A stretch of 64,000 nt of DNA from Daucus carota subsp. sativus (taxonomy: Eukaryota > Streptophyta > Magnoliopsida > Apiales > Apiaceae): the NCBI RefSeq assembly GCF_001625215.2, contig NC_030383.2, positions 58,270,949-58,334,948 of the forward strand, read 5' to 3'. Each line of letters starts with the position of its first letter. The first letter of the stretch is position 1. Shown piece after piece: positions 45,939 through 58,865 of the stretch. A program made the translations under genes and the position numbers. Below the pieces are notes generated by a model, which ran no database searches, was not told where the DNA came from, and saw only the letters and a program-made list of their open reading frames with translations.

Positions 45939-48900
45939 ATGGGCGAGGAGAGAGGTAGCATCGCCTTCTTCACAACTTACCGTCCGCCCGTGGCCTTAGA
46001 TATCTTCTGCACCTCATTTCCACAGTTCAAAAATGAGGTGAAAATGACCGACGAGGTATCCTACAACTACAATGGCCATTCCATCCCACCCGCGGCTCTC
46101 AAGACTCTGCTCAAGCGTCCTCTGTTTGTGCACCACGGGATCAACGAGGCTGACGTTGATTCGGGCCGTGTCTCGGGGACCATCTTCGTGTCCGAGCGAG
46201 AGAGCCTGGAGACATTTCATGTAGCTCTGGACTTTAAGGATGGGAAGAGGCCGAGAGTGTTTAGTTTGGCGGATGTTTATGGGAGAGCAGATGGTGTGAG
46301 GATGGAGGATAGCGCTTGCATTGCTGGCCAGGACGGGGAGTATTTGGTGTTTGTGTCCACCAAGGAGCCGGCGAAGCGGAGGCGCCAGCCGTGGACTGTT
46401 GTGTACAAAATGAATCTCGTTACCGGGAGGACTGAGCGCCTCACCCCTTCACGTAAGTCAAAACTTGCACGAATTTATTTTTCCAACTACTAATATATCT
46501 CGTACTAATAGAGTCTATACCAAGTCCATTATGTCTGGACTCGCCCCTTCACATAACTCAAAACTTGCACGAATTTATTTTTTCGAATTCCCAATATATT
46601 CGTACTAATAGGGTTCATAGTAAGTTCAATATCTCTATTCAAATCACTTGTTCATAGTATGCCATTTAGTCAAAAGATAGGATTTTTAAGAAACCGATAC
46701 AATGGACACATCAAAAATAGAAAAAATTATAAACTTGGCAAGACTTGATCAGGTCAAGTTGGTAGCCCGTGACCAACTTTTTCATTCCGCTACTACAGGA
46801 AAGATACCCTCCTATCTCCTCTAAGAGCATCTCCAGGGTCCTAACATGTTCCCTAAATATATAATACAATATTCCTTTTTTAAGGAATTACTACATTTTA
46901 TTGAATGGGAACTCCAACAACATTCTGTATTTCTATTCCTTATTATTATTATAATATTATATTCAACTGTAAGTAGGAGAGAGAAAGGAGGGAAAGAGGG
47001 GGAAAATGAGAGAAGTGAATATTTTATTCTTCAAAATAGTATGAGGAATGGTTGCACAATCCTTAAAAATGAGGAATGAAGTGGGCATCCTAACTTTTTA
47101 AGGGATGACTAGGACTCTGCTGGAGTGTGTTTTATGTCATATTCCTTATATTAATAGCTTAGGACACCATACATGGAAGCTGCTGGAGATGCTCTAACTA
47201 AGCAAGTGCCCTTCCCTGTTCAACCTGCTCTTATTTACTACACATATTCAAGACAATTCATCTTGAATCCTGAATGTGAGATAATATGGGCTACCTACCA
47301 CTTTATCTGGTTACAATTACAAGAATTCGTGGTAACAATGATATACTTATGATCAAACGAAAGTCAAAACTCATAATACTAAGTTGTTAACCAATAACTT
47401 GTGACAGCCATCCATCATTATTAATCCATAAACTGATGTGATCATGATGGTTCAATGATGCGAGACCATCTCCAATATCATTACTGTGACTAGATGTTGT
47501 TCTTGAAAGTTAGTCGAACTTATTGGCCAAGATGATTTATAGTGCATATGAACTATGGTATATCTGAATTCTGAGCCTGTGAACTAAACTGTCTGCAATG
47601 TAGGCTGACCCGTCTTTGTATCCCTCTAGCACATTGAGGTTTATGATTAGTTGGTTACTTAACATGATATAAGAGTTCGGTTTGGGAAGGAGTTATATGA
47701 TTTTGCAGAGTCTCCTCTAACACTTAAAGGTTTCGAGGATTCAGATGATTTAGTTACTTAACAATATCGGTTAAATTAAAAACAGGGGCTCAGATCTTGC
47801 AACATTAAACTTTCATTTCGTTGTAGTTTATAGGTGCATTTGGTAAACTGAATTTGGTTCTCTATTTTTTTTTGCAGTTCAAGCTGATTTAAGTCCCTCT
47901 GTTTCACCATGTGGAAAGAAGATAGCGGTGGCATCATTCCAGAAAAAGGCTGGTTGGAATGGGGAGATCCAAGATCTGCAGACCGATATTTTTGTGATGA
48001 ATATAGAGAAGCCTTACAAGCGGCATTTGGTTGTTGATAATGGTGGCTGGCCGACATGGGGAAGCGACAATATCATATTTTTTCACCGTAAGGCTGCAGG
48101 ATTTTGGGGTGTATTCCGTGCTGATATTGGAAATGGTCTGACACAAAAATGCCATCGCGTAACTCCTGACAATGTGGATGCAATGACTCCTGTGGCTATC
48201 GACGCCACCACTGTGGCAGTGGCAATTAATCGTCCATATTCAAGTTTCAGTATTGAAATTCCTCATGAAAAAGAAATATATCGACACATTGAAATTCATG
48301 ATTCGACTAAAACCAAAGCACCAGTGCTGCTTACCCAATATTATAGACCCACAATCGACCATTTCAATCCTTTTGTGATTATTGATGGTGCAAAGAAGCA
48401 TATCGGATACCATCGATGCATACGTGAACTTCTTAAAGTATGTATTGAACAGAGGATTAATTAGCCAATAACTTATTGCCAGAGCCTTACTTGTTGATGC
48501 TTATCTGTGACAGATAGAAGAACATAACATGGAAAAGCGGTTCCACAAGGTACTCTCTCCGCAACCAGATGTAGGTTTGTTCAGATTGTCAGGAGCCTTT
48601 CCCACATTTTCAAAAGACGGCAGCAAGCTTGCATATGTTGGAAATGATTTCAAAGCTGTATGGATTGTGGACTTTGAAGGAACAGGAGAACCACGCGAAG
48701 TATTTGAGGTACACACTGTTAGATTGTGCTAACTAATCTGACTGATATATGAGTTGTGGCAAGGTTGATCTTGAGTTTGATTATATACAGGTTCCTGATA
48801 ACCTGGACACAATATTCGCACCAATTTGGAACCAAAATCCAAAGAAGGATATTCTGTATGTTTGCATGGGATCTTCTTTCAACGATCAAGGAGCATTGCA

Positions 48901-49901
48901 CATCTACCACATAGCCAATGTCTCAAAAGAAAGAAGGCATCATATGCAGCTCACTACTTCCGGCAACAATGCCTTCCCTTCCACCAATCCTGAAGGTATG
49001 CGACTTTCTGCCTCTGGCTCTGGCTCCTACTTCTATGTTTAGTATTTCATGTTTAGTTATTTTTATCTTTAATATAGAAATGAACAATCTATTATATGTA
49101 CAAGTACTTGGCTAAACTTCGCAAACCACCTCAATTAGTACATAAATCAATCTTTATTGATCACTACAGATCTTTAAGCAACTAATAATCAGTAAGTACA
49201 TAATCAAATACTGCTATTGGTTGGATGATCATAATGTAGGCACAAAGTTAGTTTATCGATCCACAAGAGACTGTAAAAACAATGAGGGATACAAGAATTT
49301 ATACATAATGGAGGATTTAGCGTTAGGGGACAGTGTGGAAGAAAATATAACAAGGCTAACAGAGGGGAACTGGGTCGACACACATTGCCAGTGGTCTCCA
49401 AGTGGAAACTGGATTGTATTCTCTTCATCTCGCCACAAGTCTCCCACTGCTGCAAAGAAGGATCACATGCTTGATGCCGGATACTTTGCAATATATCTGG
49501 TAGACCCTAAGCATAAAGACGTGGTGGTACGAGTGCTGGGAAGTGCAGATGATCTAGCAGGGCATGTAAACCATCCATTTTTCAGTCCAGATGGGAAGAG
49601 CATTGTTATCACCGCAGATCTTGCTGCAGTTTCTGTGGATCCAATCTCTCTGCCTCTCATCGAGCATTCTGCAAGGCCTTATGGAGATATTTTCAGTGTC
49701 GATATTGATCCGAATGACATTAAGAAAAATGAGAATGTGAAGAAGTTCAACAGGCTGACACATACTAGATATGAGAATTCAACTGGTACTTGGACAACGT
49801 TTTCAACTCATGACACAAATGCTGTCTGGAATCGACTTATAGAAGGAGACAGAGCTTGGGGAATGTCCGGACACCCTTGCCTTCCCAAGCGATGTCCATG
49901 A
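45939..49901 (+). CDS. TolB-like / DPP6 N-terminal domain-like beta-propeller protein
   Basis: Five exons, 45939-46452, 47878-48437, 48514-48708, 48791-48995 and 49240-49901, join in frame to 711 aa. The N-terminus (GSIAFFTTYRPPVALDIF) and later segments (NGHSIPPAALKTLLKRP, VDSGRVSGTIFVSERESLET, GGWPTWGSDNIIFFHRK) match the plant family annotated as DPP6 N-terminal domain-like, as in Arabidopsis At1g21670/At1g21680. Recurrent propeller strands read LSPSVSPCGKKIAVAS, FPTFSKDGSKLAYVG, CQWSPSGNWIVFSS and PFFSPDGKSIVI. No peptidase triad or membrane anchor is visible, so a binding role rather than catalysis is likely; the cellular role is unknown. Intron 1 (1.4 kb) contains a tandem duplication of the exon 1 splice donor and a Tourist MITE. 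A SINE and TATA box lie just upstream. Confidence 0.9.
46441..46640 (+). repeat. Two-unit tandem repeat copying the exon 1 splice donor
   Basis: With a period of exactly 100 bp at its start, 'tcaccccttcacgtaagtca' at 46441 recurs as 'tcgccccttcacataactca' at 46541. Both are followed by 'aaacttgcacgaatttattt' and 'cgtactaatag'. In the second copy the GT of the donor is AT, so only the first copy is a usable splice site. Confidence 0.9.
46825..47194. mobile_element. Tourist-like MITE in intron 1 of the TolB-like gene
   Basis: GAGCATCTCCAG at the left and CTGGAGATGCTC at the right are perfect inverted repeats. TAA flanks both ends (46822-46824, 47195-47197). No coding. Confidence 0.88.
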
Positions 49902-51700
49902 ATTGTCTACATCTGTATCTCCTTTGACGAGGCCATCATGTTGCAGAGCTACAAATATTAAATAATGTGAAACTGAAATCTTAATATTATTTTGTTGGAA
50001 GATGCTTGGTGTACATAATTGTGTCCAAAATGACGGTGAGTTTTCGTGTCATTATATACAAGTTTTTTGCACATAATTATGTGCACGTAGCCCTACTCTA
50101 TTTTGTTTGACAATTGATTTGCTGAATGAATACAAATATACAACTATTAAACTATATACAAGGCTATTTCCTGATTTTCATATTTCCGGATAAATTTCTA
50201 TATATTATTTTAGAAAGCTAATACAATCCGACTCTGAGGATAATTTCCGGGACACATAATAATAACTATACAACATTTATCATAATTTATAATATAAAAC
50301 AACTTTTACAAAATTTAAAATTAGAAATAGAAAATCGAAATAGTTTTGTAGTGTGACTAGCTACCTCTAATTAGTTAGTTAACTAAATAATGTAATTTTA
50401 CAAGCTCTTAATTTTTTTTTCCCATTTAATTTAACATAGTGATAAAATAAAAATAAATAAAAATGCGTTAAAAGTGTTCAAGCTCTAAAATATATTAATA
50501 TTGTACACTTATCTAAAATTTTGATAATAATTACAATTGATTCAAATTAAAAGTATGCATTTTATAATTCATATATGACTTTATATCTGCTAAATAAATA
50601 AGGTGAGATAGATTCTTGTTAACCTCAGCATTACATAACATTAGGAGACTTTAATATTTCAAATTGTGATAACCCCAACATTGTATATGTTTCACTTAAA
50701 GCTCTATGTATTGCAACCTCAAAGCTAATGCACAGATTTAAACTCATGTTATAGCCTAAAAATGCACAAGATAATAAACCAGTACTATCATTAATATATC
50801 ATATCTCATTTTCTCTTAAAATTTAGTTTAAATTTTATGTTAGAAAGCCCCCTAATCTATATTTCAACTCTAATCTCATCTGCGGTAGAAGACTAGAAGT
50901 TTACAATTAATTTTTGATGAGAAATGTGGCACTGGAAAACAAGGATAGGAGTATGACTTCTAAAGATAATTTTGTGTTAATCTCTATCCATCACCTCACC
51001 ATACACAAATCCTAGAACAAGCATGACAAATCTTTTTTAATACTAAATAGATGGTTAAATATTTAATATAAACTTTAAAGTACTAATATCAATGTGTTAT
51101 CGATATAGAGTTTGGATGCCTTCTGATTTTCTAGACCAGAAATTATCGTTTTCAGTTTTCAATCACAGTTGATCATATTTTAGATATTAAAACCTCTCAC
51201 AAACAATAAGCCTTGATTCGCAAGAGGAGATTTAACTACCTTTCCATTAATTAACACATACACCCATATAATGAGTTGACATGATTCGCAAGAGGAGAAT
51301 AACAGTGATTCACAAAAGCTTACTAACTTGTAACTGAACTGAAGCCTGAAGGAGACCCAAGCACTTGCATAAAAAGAACAACAATTGTTCAACCCCCTAT
51401 CCTAAGTGCGTAAGCCAGCTCAACTCTGAGCTCATTTTCTAGCACAGAATTGCAGACAGGTAAATAGATTTTTTTTTTAAAAAGTATTTTTATTTTGTTT
51501 TTTGGCAACAGAGATGTAAAAATTCGGGCGTAAACGTAATCAACAAACTAGCATAATGAAAAATCAAATATACATAGCACTACAGTAACAGTTCAAGGTA
51601 ACAAAAAACAAGCTGGTTTGTAGACTCATGTAGGCATGGGGTGTATCTATACATCAAAGCTACCCATACCATATCAATATACAGTAATAAAGTATACACA
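49902..51700. other. Region between the convergent TolB-like and rhomboid genes
   Basis: It holds the 3' UTRs of both genes at its edges. A 17-bp phrase 'gattcgcaagaggagat' (last base a in the second) occurs near 51214 and 51284. No gene is seen. Confidence 0.5.
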
Positions 51701-54700
51701 TCATCGGCAAAGCTGACTACAGAGTCCCCTGATCTGAGATGAGGTTGCATTCGCCTGTGTGTATGTCCTGGTTCTATTGTTGTTTGAACACGTTAAGCTA
51801 AGCTGGTCACCAGATTGCTCAGACTGCAAAATTGATGTACATCCATATGTTACATACTTACACATATACATTAGAGTAACTCCAATGCAATGCTATACTT
51901 GGTTCTATTGCTATATTATAGCATCAAAAGTAAAAAAAACTCAACTCCAAAGGGGTGCTATATTTGGATGCATCCATGCATAGATGCATCCTTGGTTCTA
52001 TATTTGAAACCAAGGATGGATCCATCCATGTTGCCACATCATCAATAACTAGAAATTGGTTGAGATATTTAATAAAATTTCTAGAAGTTAGGTACATTAA
52101 TAAAACAGATAACAAGCATCGTATTAAATCTGGAATTTAATAAAATTCCATCCAATGCTAAAACAGATAACAAGCATCGTACTATGAATTTAATAAAACA
52201 GATAACAAGCATCGTATTAAATCTGGAATTTGTACATTCCAGCGACACACCAACTATGGCAAAGAAAGTGCTTCATATGGACCAAATATAGAACATAAAT
52301 ATTTCGTGTTTTGGCTGCAGTTTTATGCTTTGACATAAAAAACCTTTTTCAAAAGCCAGATACCATAAAAATGGAAAACAACGTTTACAGCTTAGACTTG
52401 TCATTCATCGTGCATTAGGTGGGCATAAATGATATAACATGTGTAATTGTACATTCCTCTGAATTAGCAAGTTCCGTGTTGAAAATTTAACCTTCCAACC
52501 AGGGGCAGAGAACAGGTTCCGTTAATATTTATACATGTATTGAAATATATGACGAACTGAATTGTACCCTGTTCCTGGTTTCTAAGCCAATATTCAACAA
52601 TTTCATTTGATTATCTTTCTTTATTTACATTTTTATAGCTTTCTATTGTATCTATCTTTATTTAATCTGTTTTAACTCCTAATTTTCTTTGAAGTCAATT
52701 TGAATCAGAGATAATATATAGCTAACTTATGGTATATCCACTGTAATATGTTTCCAAGTTCCAACCTTGATTTTTTATTATCTATTTCGTCAACTGCATG
52801 TCAATATAAAACTTTAAAATTCATAGTACACATTATTATGTGGGAATTATATTTTGTTTGTTAATTAGGTATAAATATTTATTAAAAGAAGTTGGATGCA
52901 TCTGGTCATAGAAATCAATTTACATATTGCCTATTGAAAACATTTGTTAAATTAAACCAAAATTCCAAATATACTAAGAAAGACACTAACTATGATGTTC
53001 GTGCTAGATAATGCTCGTGCTATTTTCTCTTTTTTAATTTTACAAATGTTCTTGAGGTACTCATGGTGTCCGCCACATGACACCAAAGCTAATAAAGGTG
53101 ATGTTTATTTTTAAAGGTCAGTTTCTCTTAAAAAGTATGACCAATGATGCACTTCATTGCCACAATTTGGGAAAAGAGCAAATTCACAATTGTTACTTAC
53201 CAAGCAGGATACAGGCTGTGTATTGCAGCTCCACCTCGAGGTAGGTACGCAGCTCAGATAATGACACCACGAACAATTATCATTCAGATCAACTCCACGA
53301 AGAACCATAACTAGAGCAGCCACCAACCTGAAAATTTATGAAAGCTTTTGGATAAAACTGGTAAACGCAGGACTGTGCAAGATAGAAATTGTCAACACAA
53401 GCATGCCTCTATTATTCGTATAACCATTTACGACATACTGTATACTGTTCAGTTGTAGCCCAAATTTACAATAGGAACTATTCTACTATACCGATATAAC
53501 ACACTAGTGGCATCCGATGCTAAACTAGCTGCTGTAGTAGCTACACTGAGTTTAGTATTATGCACCTGCAGCTCTGCCAGTTTTAATCAATGTCCACAAC
53601 ATGATTTCATTTAAAACATTTAAAAGATTCTGTCACTTTTTCCACTTGTATTTTATTGGAACCTAGAAGTCAACTGAAAAATAAGAGAGAAAAAGGTCAA
53701 TAGGGCTCACCACACAACAACGAGGATCAAAGAAATGATCCAAAGTCCGCGTTGGTATGCCTTAAACTTTGATTTGACTGGCAGTGTAGAATGTTGAGCA
53801 TATCTTTGGCTTACCCACCCAAACTGTGGGCGTATCAGAAGCACGAAACCAAGAAGGAAACCAGCAATGAACCCTCCAAGATGAGCAAAGTTATCAACAT
53901 TTGGTAGGATACCGACTGCTAGATTTATAGCGATTATGACTACAAGGGTAATAAGAGCTGCTGCCTGAACATACATATATGGATTGTAAGATAACAAGAC
54001 CAATTCATTAGTAATTAAAGTTACTGGTTGGATAAACAGTTCAGCAGGTACCTTGTTTGCATAAATTGTCCAATTAGTGATGAGTTCAGATAGCATCCCT
54101 CCTAGTAGTCCAAAAAGCGCACCGGATGCACCAACAGATATATTTGATTGAATAAAGAGAGCAGAGAGCAAACTCCCACCAAATCCAGAGACAACATAAA
54201 GCAAACCAATGCGCACTGCAAAACAAGGTCAGGTCATGCAAGATGGTGTAAGCTAACATACTAAATTCTTGATTCTATTCATCATAAGCCTTAAGAAGAT
54301 GCTACATATATATTTCAGCAAGTTTAACAAAAATAAAATCGCATAATATTGTTCTTCCACAGCAAATAACAAAGAAAATTTTAGGAAACTACGATGCTAT
54401 TTACTTCTTGTTATCCTCAATAAATCCATAAATATCGTAGAGCTAGAGCAATCAACTCCTGGGGTGTTTATAGATATACACATTAATATGTCTTAATATG
54501 TGCCTGAGAAAAAGATGTGATTACTGTGGAAACAAGAAATTCTTCCTCTTTTGAATTAATTCCTTCACATAATTATTTTCTTTATAAGCTTTACTCAAAT
54601 TACCAACACACGTATGGGAATTAGATGATGTGACCCTGTATTTACAGTTTTCATTGTCTTTGAAAGCAAATCAGCATTGCTTATAGGATTTTATTTCTAT

Positions 54701-56060
54701 ATATTAATAAATAAATAGATATAAATTGTAAGATTCGAAAAAGCAAGTTGTGAGGCATGAATCAGGCAATATTAGTTTTTCAAAACTATAGGAACTAAAA
54801 TCTCTTTTCTTGCGATTAACTACAACACATACATCGGAAAAAGTTTAATACAATTATACCAACACCAAATTATATGTACATAAGTGAGATATAAGGTGTC
54901 CATAAGGCCATACCAAATCCAAATTCTTGTTCAAGACGGATGCCAATAGCCAAAAGACTCAACATGTTGGCTAGTAGATGGAAAACTCCACCATGTAACC
55001 ACATGCAACTGATAAGACGCCATCCTTGGTCTCCATCAACCACTTTACTCACTTCTAAACCACCCATCTTCTCCAACCTAAAGGAAAGAAAAGATATAAA
55101 GTTTGTCAGATGCAGTGTATTCAGTGCAATCTAACTAAAGTTGCTGATAAACAATAGTAACGGGCAGCCTTCGTGCACACAATCTTTCTAGTTACCATAA
55201 GTAGCATTTTTGAAATTTTGTAAACTACCCATATAGAAATAGTAAATACCTTTATTACTACTCGGTCTACTAAAACTGAATCATATTTATCTCCCTTATG
55301 ATATTGTCAACAAAATTTATGGTCACACAACCGGTTATGCTAACAAATCTTCTTACTCGCAAAACGGTCATCAATTTCAACACGAAATACTCACCAAAAA
55401 GCTAAAAAATGCCTAAACAACCGATTGCAACACCATGTCCTTATCACGAAACAAATCACATTTAAGGTCAACTGATCATCGTCGCCATTGTCACTGACAA
55501 TCAAATATACTTGAACCTCATCCTCTACTTTGACAAATAAGTCACAACCTCCCGAAAAACTCCAAATCTAAAACACAATTCATGTTTACCCAAAAATTTC
55601 TCGAATACCCAATTAAAATCTTACCTAAATAAGCACAGTTACACACACATATAAAACAGTGAATTTTCAAGAAATTGAACACTCACGTGGAAGAAGAAGG
55701 CCCAAGAAGTGGATTCTCCTTAAAGGGCTGAAAAGAAAACCTCCCCAAAAAGTCAGCAACACAATCAACAGAGTTCTTGGGACAATTATTCACATACATA
55801 GTGATCACAAACATAATAACATTAGCCACAACAAACAAAGGGATCAACCAAGAAACCCATTTCTTGAACTGCTTAATCTCAGCATAATCACTAGTACCAT
55901 GATGATTATTATGATTACTATTACCAGCTTGCTGATTACTTGAGTTTGGAGCTGAAGAAGGCAAAAGGGGAGCTTCCCCAACTTCAACAGGGTGGATCAC
56001 ATTAACATTTCTCTTGGAATTCACTCTTATTCGAATATCTGATGGATGGGGCTCAGCCAT
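51701..56060 (-). CDS. Rhomboid-like intramembrane serine protease (RBL type)
   Basis: Six minus-strand exons, 56060-55687, 55077-54914, 54215-54052, 53964-53711, 53327-53201 and 51823-51701, join in frame to 401 aa. After a polar N-terminus comes a membrane segment near residues 69-90 ([16 protein letters not shown]). Rhomboid motifs follow: [13 protein letters not shown] (about 151-163), catalytic Ser210 in VGASGALFG, and catalytic His262 in NFAHLGGF. The Cys-rich tail ([23 protein letters not shown]) is typical of plant RBL proteins. The enzyme should cleave transmembrane substrates in the secretory pathway; substrates are unknown. The 87-bp intron 3 has no stop in frame. The last intron contains a MITE. 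Fragments of exon 1 are scattered at 58866-59105 and 63380-64000. Confidence 0.95.
51874..52235. mobile_element. Tourist-like MITE, same family as 2269-2663, with altered 3' end
   Basis: It begins GAGTAACTCCAATGC after TTA (51871-51873). It matches the first element closely ('tggatgcatccatgcataga', 'gttgccacatcatcaa'). The expected right TIR is missing. Instead 'aacagataacaagcatcgta' occurs three times (52105, 52158, 52197). It lies in the last intron of the rhomboid gene. Confidence 0.75.
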
Positions 56061-56580
56061 TGTTGAAGATGATCAAGAAAATGCAAGATTTTGAGTTGGG
56101 GTGTGTTAAAATCAGATATAGATACAAGGGTTTGTGTGTAATTTTGATGTGAAAGTTAAAGTGTTGTGTTGAGTTGAAGTCAAATGAGGTAGGTGTGTGT
56201 GTGTGTGAAGTTGGGTTAATGTGGGGATTAGTTTATTTGTGTTTGGTTAGCTGCCTTTACTTTACGCGTGAGAATTGAGTTTTATTTGAATAGGTTATAA
56301 AAAGAAAAAGCTTTGCTGTTGTGGCATTTGTCCCATATTAGTTAAAAAATAGGAAAGAAAAAGAGATTTGTGTTTGATTGCAATTGCAATCATGTGTTCT
56401 AGGAGCATGTTTGGAAAATATACGGTTCCAGTAGCAGTTCAACTGACGTTTAAACAGAATACGGATCAATAAACGGATAAATAATAGTATATATCTAAAT
56501 ATTTAATTATAATATTAATAAACTTAAAAAAATTAGGATGTGATATGAATTTAAATTTATAATATTTTTAATAAAATATA
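56061..56580. other. Rhomboid promoter/5' UTR and start of a dispersed repeat
   Basis: The minus-strand leader next to the ATG is CA/CT-rich (a (CA)n-like tract near 56190-56206). No certain TATA box was seen. From about 56400 a dispersed repeat begins (see 56400-57050). Confidence 0.45.
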
Positions 56581-57050
56581 CTCCCTCTGTCCCTCCCATT
56601 TCTTTACACTTTCCTTTTTAGGGTGTTCCATCCAATTCTTTACATTTCAAAACTTACCCAAAATAGTCAATGGTCTCACCACTTTTTCACTTTTAATTCT
56701 TTTTCACACTACTTTTACTCCACTATCTTCTTTTTATACATTAAAAATCAATGGGTCCCACCACTTCACCCACTTTTCTTTCTCTCTTTCACCACTTTAT
56801 ACATATTTCTTAATCCCCGTGCCCAACCCAAACGATAAGAAATGGGAGGGACGGAGGGAGTAATTTTTATTTTTTTAAAATTAATTGCAATTATATTATA
56901 TAAACTTAATATTATAAAATTATAAAATTAGCAAGTTAACATCATTTTGACTATTTATTCCGCTTAATATTCACTTAATTTGTTAATAATTCTTTTAATT
57001 TTCAAAAATATATAATCACCAATTTAGTACGAAATCGTGTTTTAAACCCA
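56400..57050 (+). repeat. Dispersed AT-rich repeat, copy 1 (split by a Stowaway)
   Basis: It shares 'gatatgaatttaaatttata', 'atatttttaataaaat', 'aaaattagcaagttaacat' and 'ttttgactatttattccgct' (or close variants) with 59930-60690. The Stowaway at 56581-56860 interrupts this copy. Copy 2 is interrupted at another position by a different MITE. Confidence 0.65.
56581..56860. mobile_element. Stowaway-type MITE
   Basis: The left end CTCCCTCTGTCCCTCCCATT mirrors the right end AATGGGAGGGACGGAGGGAG. TA flanks both sides (56579-56580, 56861-56862). No coding. Confidence 0.92.
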
Positions 57051-57336
57051 ATTCCACATAGACACGGTCAGTGTTATTTTCGTCGGCGGGGGTAAAAGAG
57101 TCCCCCTTTAGCTGCGGTAAATTTGTAGAAAACAACCAAGTGGAAGAGGATGAATAAAATTGGCATGCAGGGCCATCGCTATTGCCCAGAAACAGAAGAT
57201 TCTGCCACCGCTATGAAAATTATAGTATTATTTTTGCTCGTTTTGTTCTCGTTTTCTTTTTAATTTATACATAAACTGCTTGTTTACAAAAGCATTAGAT
57301 CTTATGTTGGAACATTGCTTGTTTAATTTCACTTGA

Positions 57337-57744
57337 ATGTGGAACAATCATGGAATCTGCTATACAGTATTAACATCTACTTTGCTTTCTGGACCCTGTA
57401 TCGAAACTCTAGTACAGCTCGTAGAATGTCACGATAATCGCGGCCTCTGTGTCCCGTTGGCAGGAAAATTTTCAATTCGAAAGCGTAATCTGGGAAGTCT
57501 TACTTTGGCAGAAAGATGTTCTTCGAACAAGCAATCTGGAATTATTAAACCTGTATGTGATACGAAAAGGATGACCTGCAGAGCTGTAAGATTTGAGAGC
57601 CGGATCTGCTTCAGAGTATCCACTGGTTTGTTTAGCTCTCTCAGAACGAACAGGTGTGCAGTGTGGCATTCATGTGAACACGATCGCTTCTTCTCTTCGG
57701 TTTGTGGTTCTCAGAACCACAATTCTCACAAGCCTTTCCCTTGA
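57337..57744 (+). CDS. Unrecognised 135-aa open frame
   Basis: An open frame from ATG 57337 to a stop at 57744, in DNA of more balanced composition than its surroundings. The product is basic and Cys/Ser/Arg-rich (NRGLCVPLAGKFSIRKRN, GIIKPVCDTKRMTCRAV). I recognise no domain; parts resemble an organelle-targeting leader only in composition. The frame stops just before the start of the duplicated F-box block at about 57775. It may be the first exon of a broken or captured gene, or a chance frame. Confidence 0.3.
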   Translation: MWNNHGICYTVLTSTLLSGPCIETLVQLVECHDNRGLCVPLAGKFSIRKRNLGSLTLAERCSSNKQSGIIKPVCDTKRMTCRAVRFESRICFRVSTGLFSSLRTNRCAVWHSCEHDRFFSSVCGSQNHNSHKPFP

Positions 57745-57774
57745 AGCTCGAGTGGCAATTAGGCCCATCTTTCC

Positions 57775-58169
57775 TCTTCGAGTCGAGTATTGGTTGGTGA
57801 TCTGTGTCACAAAGGTAAGTCATAGGCATTCCTTGGATTTTATACACCTACAAAACACATCAAATAACAAGACCTTTTGAGATAATTCAAGATCTCATGT
57901 ACAACGGTTAAGCAACAAACAACTCAAATATACACAATTGTGTAGATTCCGATTATCAAGAAGATCATCAAATATATCAGATCATATATACCTCAGTATC
58001 CTTGCAGCAATCATGCTTGGATTTGAGCTGGAAACATCATGGCGAATTAAAATTCTCAGAAACATATCCCACGGTTGTGCCACCTAGAGACTATAGAGCA
58101 TATCATAAGATAAGAGTAGAAGAAGACGTGGAGTCTAAACAACTCAATGACATCTTATATAGTGGATAG
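57775..58169 (+). pseudogene. F-box gene fragment A (3' exons)
   Basis: It matches the 3' part of the small F-box gene at 60984-61636: 'cttcgagtcgagtattggtt' (SSRVLVGDLCHK) ending at a GTAAGT donor at 57814/57815. A second exon at 57997-58169 follows (SVSLQQSCLDLSWK, FSETYPTVV, DYRAYHKI). Block A lacks the F-box itself. The second-exon frame is kept open, although 11 residues longer than in block B. Confidence 0.65.
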
Positions 58170-58865
58170 CGGTGATATTCCCGATGCTAGCGATACTCAT
58201 GAAGTGAAACGACGTCGTTTCAAGCGGAAAAGAACAACTCAATGACGTCTTTGATGTTATCTTTTATAATGGATTACGATGATATTCCCGATGCAAGCGA
58301 TACTCTCAATGTGATCAAAGACGTCGTTTTAAGTTAGAAAAACATTTACATTTTCTATTCTATATCAAAAATGGTATAAATGTGAATATTTATCATCAAT
58401 AATCCATGAACTTTCTAGATAATACTCCCAATATAGGCGATACACTCAATGTGATCAACGACGTCATTTTAAGTGAAAATACATTTATATTTTCTAGAGT
58501 ATTCTATATCAAAAATGGGATAAATGTGAATATTTATCATCAATAATCCTTGAACTTTCTGGAGAATACGTGCGAAAAACAGAGCGGACATACAATGCCC
58601 CAGCTCCACAAGTCCCAACCATGTATACCTCAGACTCCATGGCTGCTAACTATCTCGTCAATGACTCTAAATGTAACCCTCCACCCCAGGCTCAAGGGCT
58701 ACAAATTATAAAATAACATATATGACGGAGCATTTCTTCAGATAATCAATTACAAAAGTTATATATGCATGACCCGTTTGGAATACGTGAGATTCAAATC
58801 CAAACTTTTTCGGGTCTAAAGATAAGATCCAGATAAAACTTTGGGATCCAATCATAAAGTCCCCA

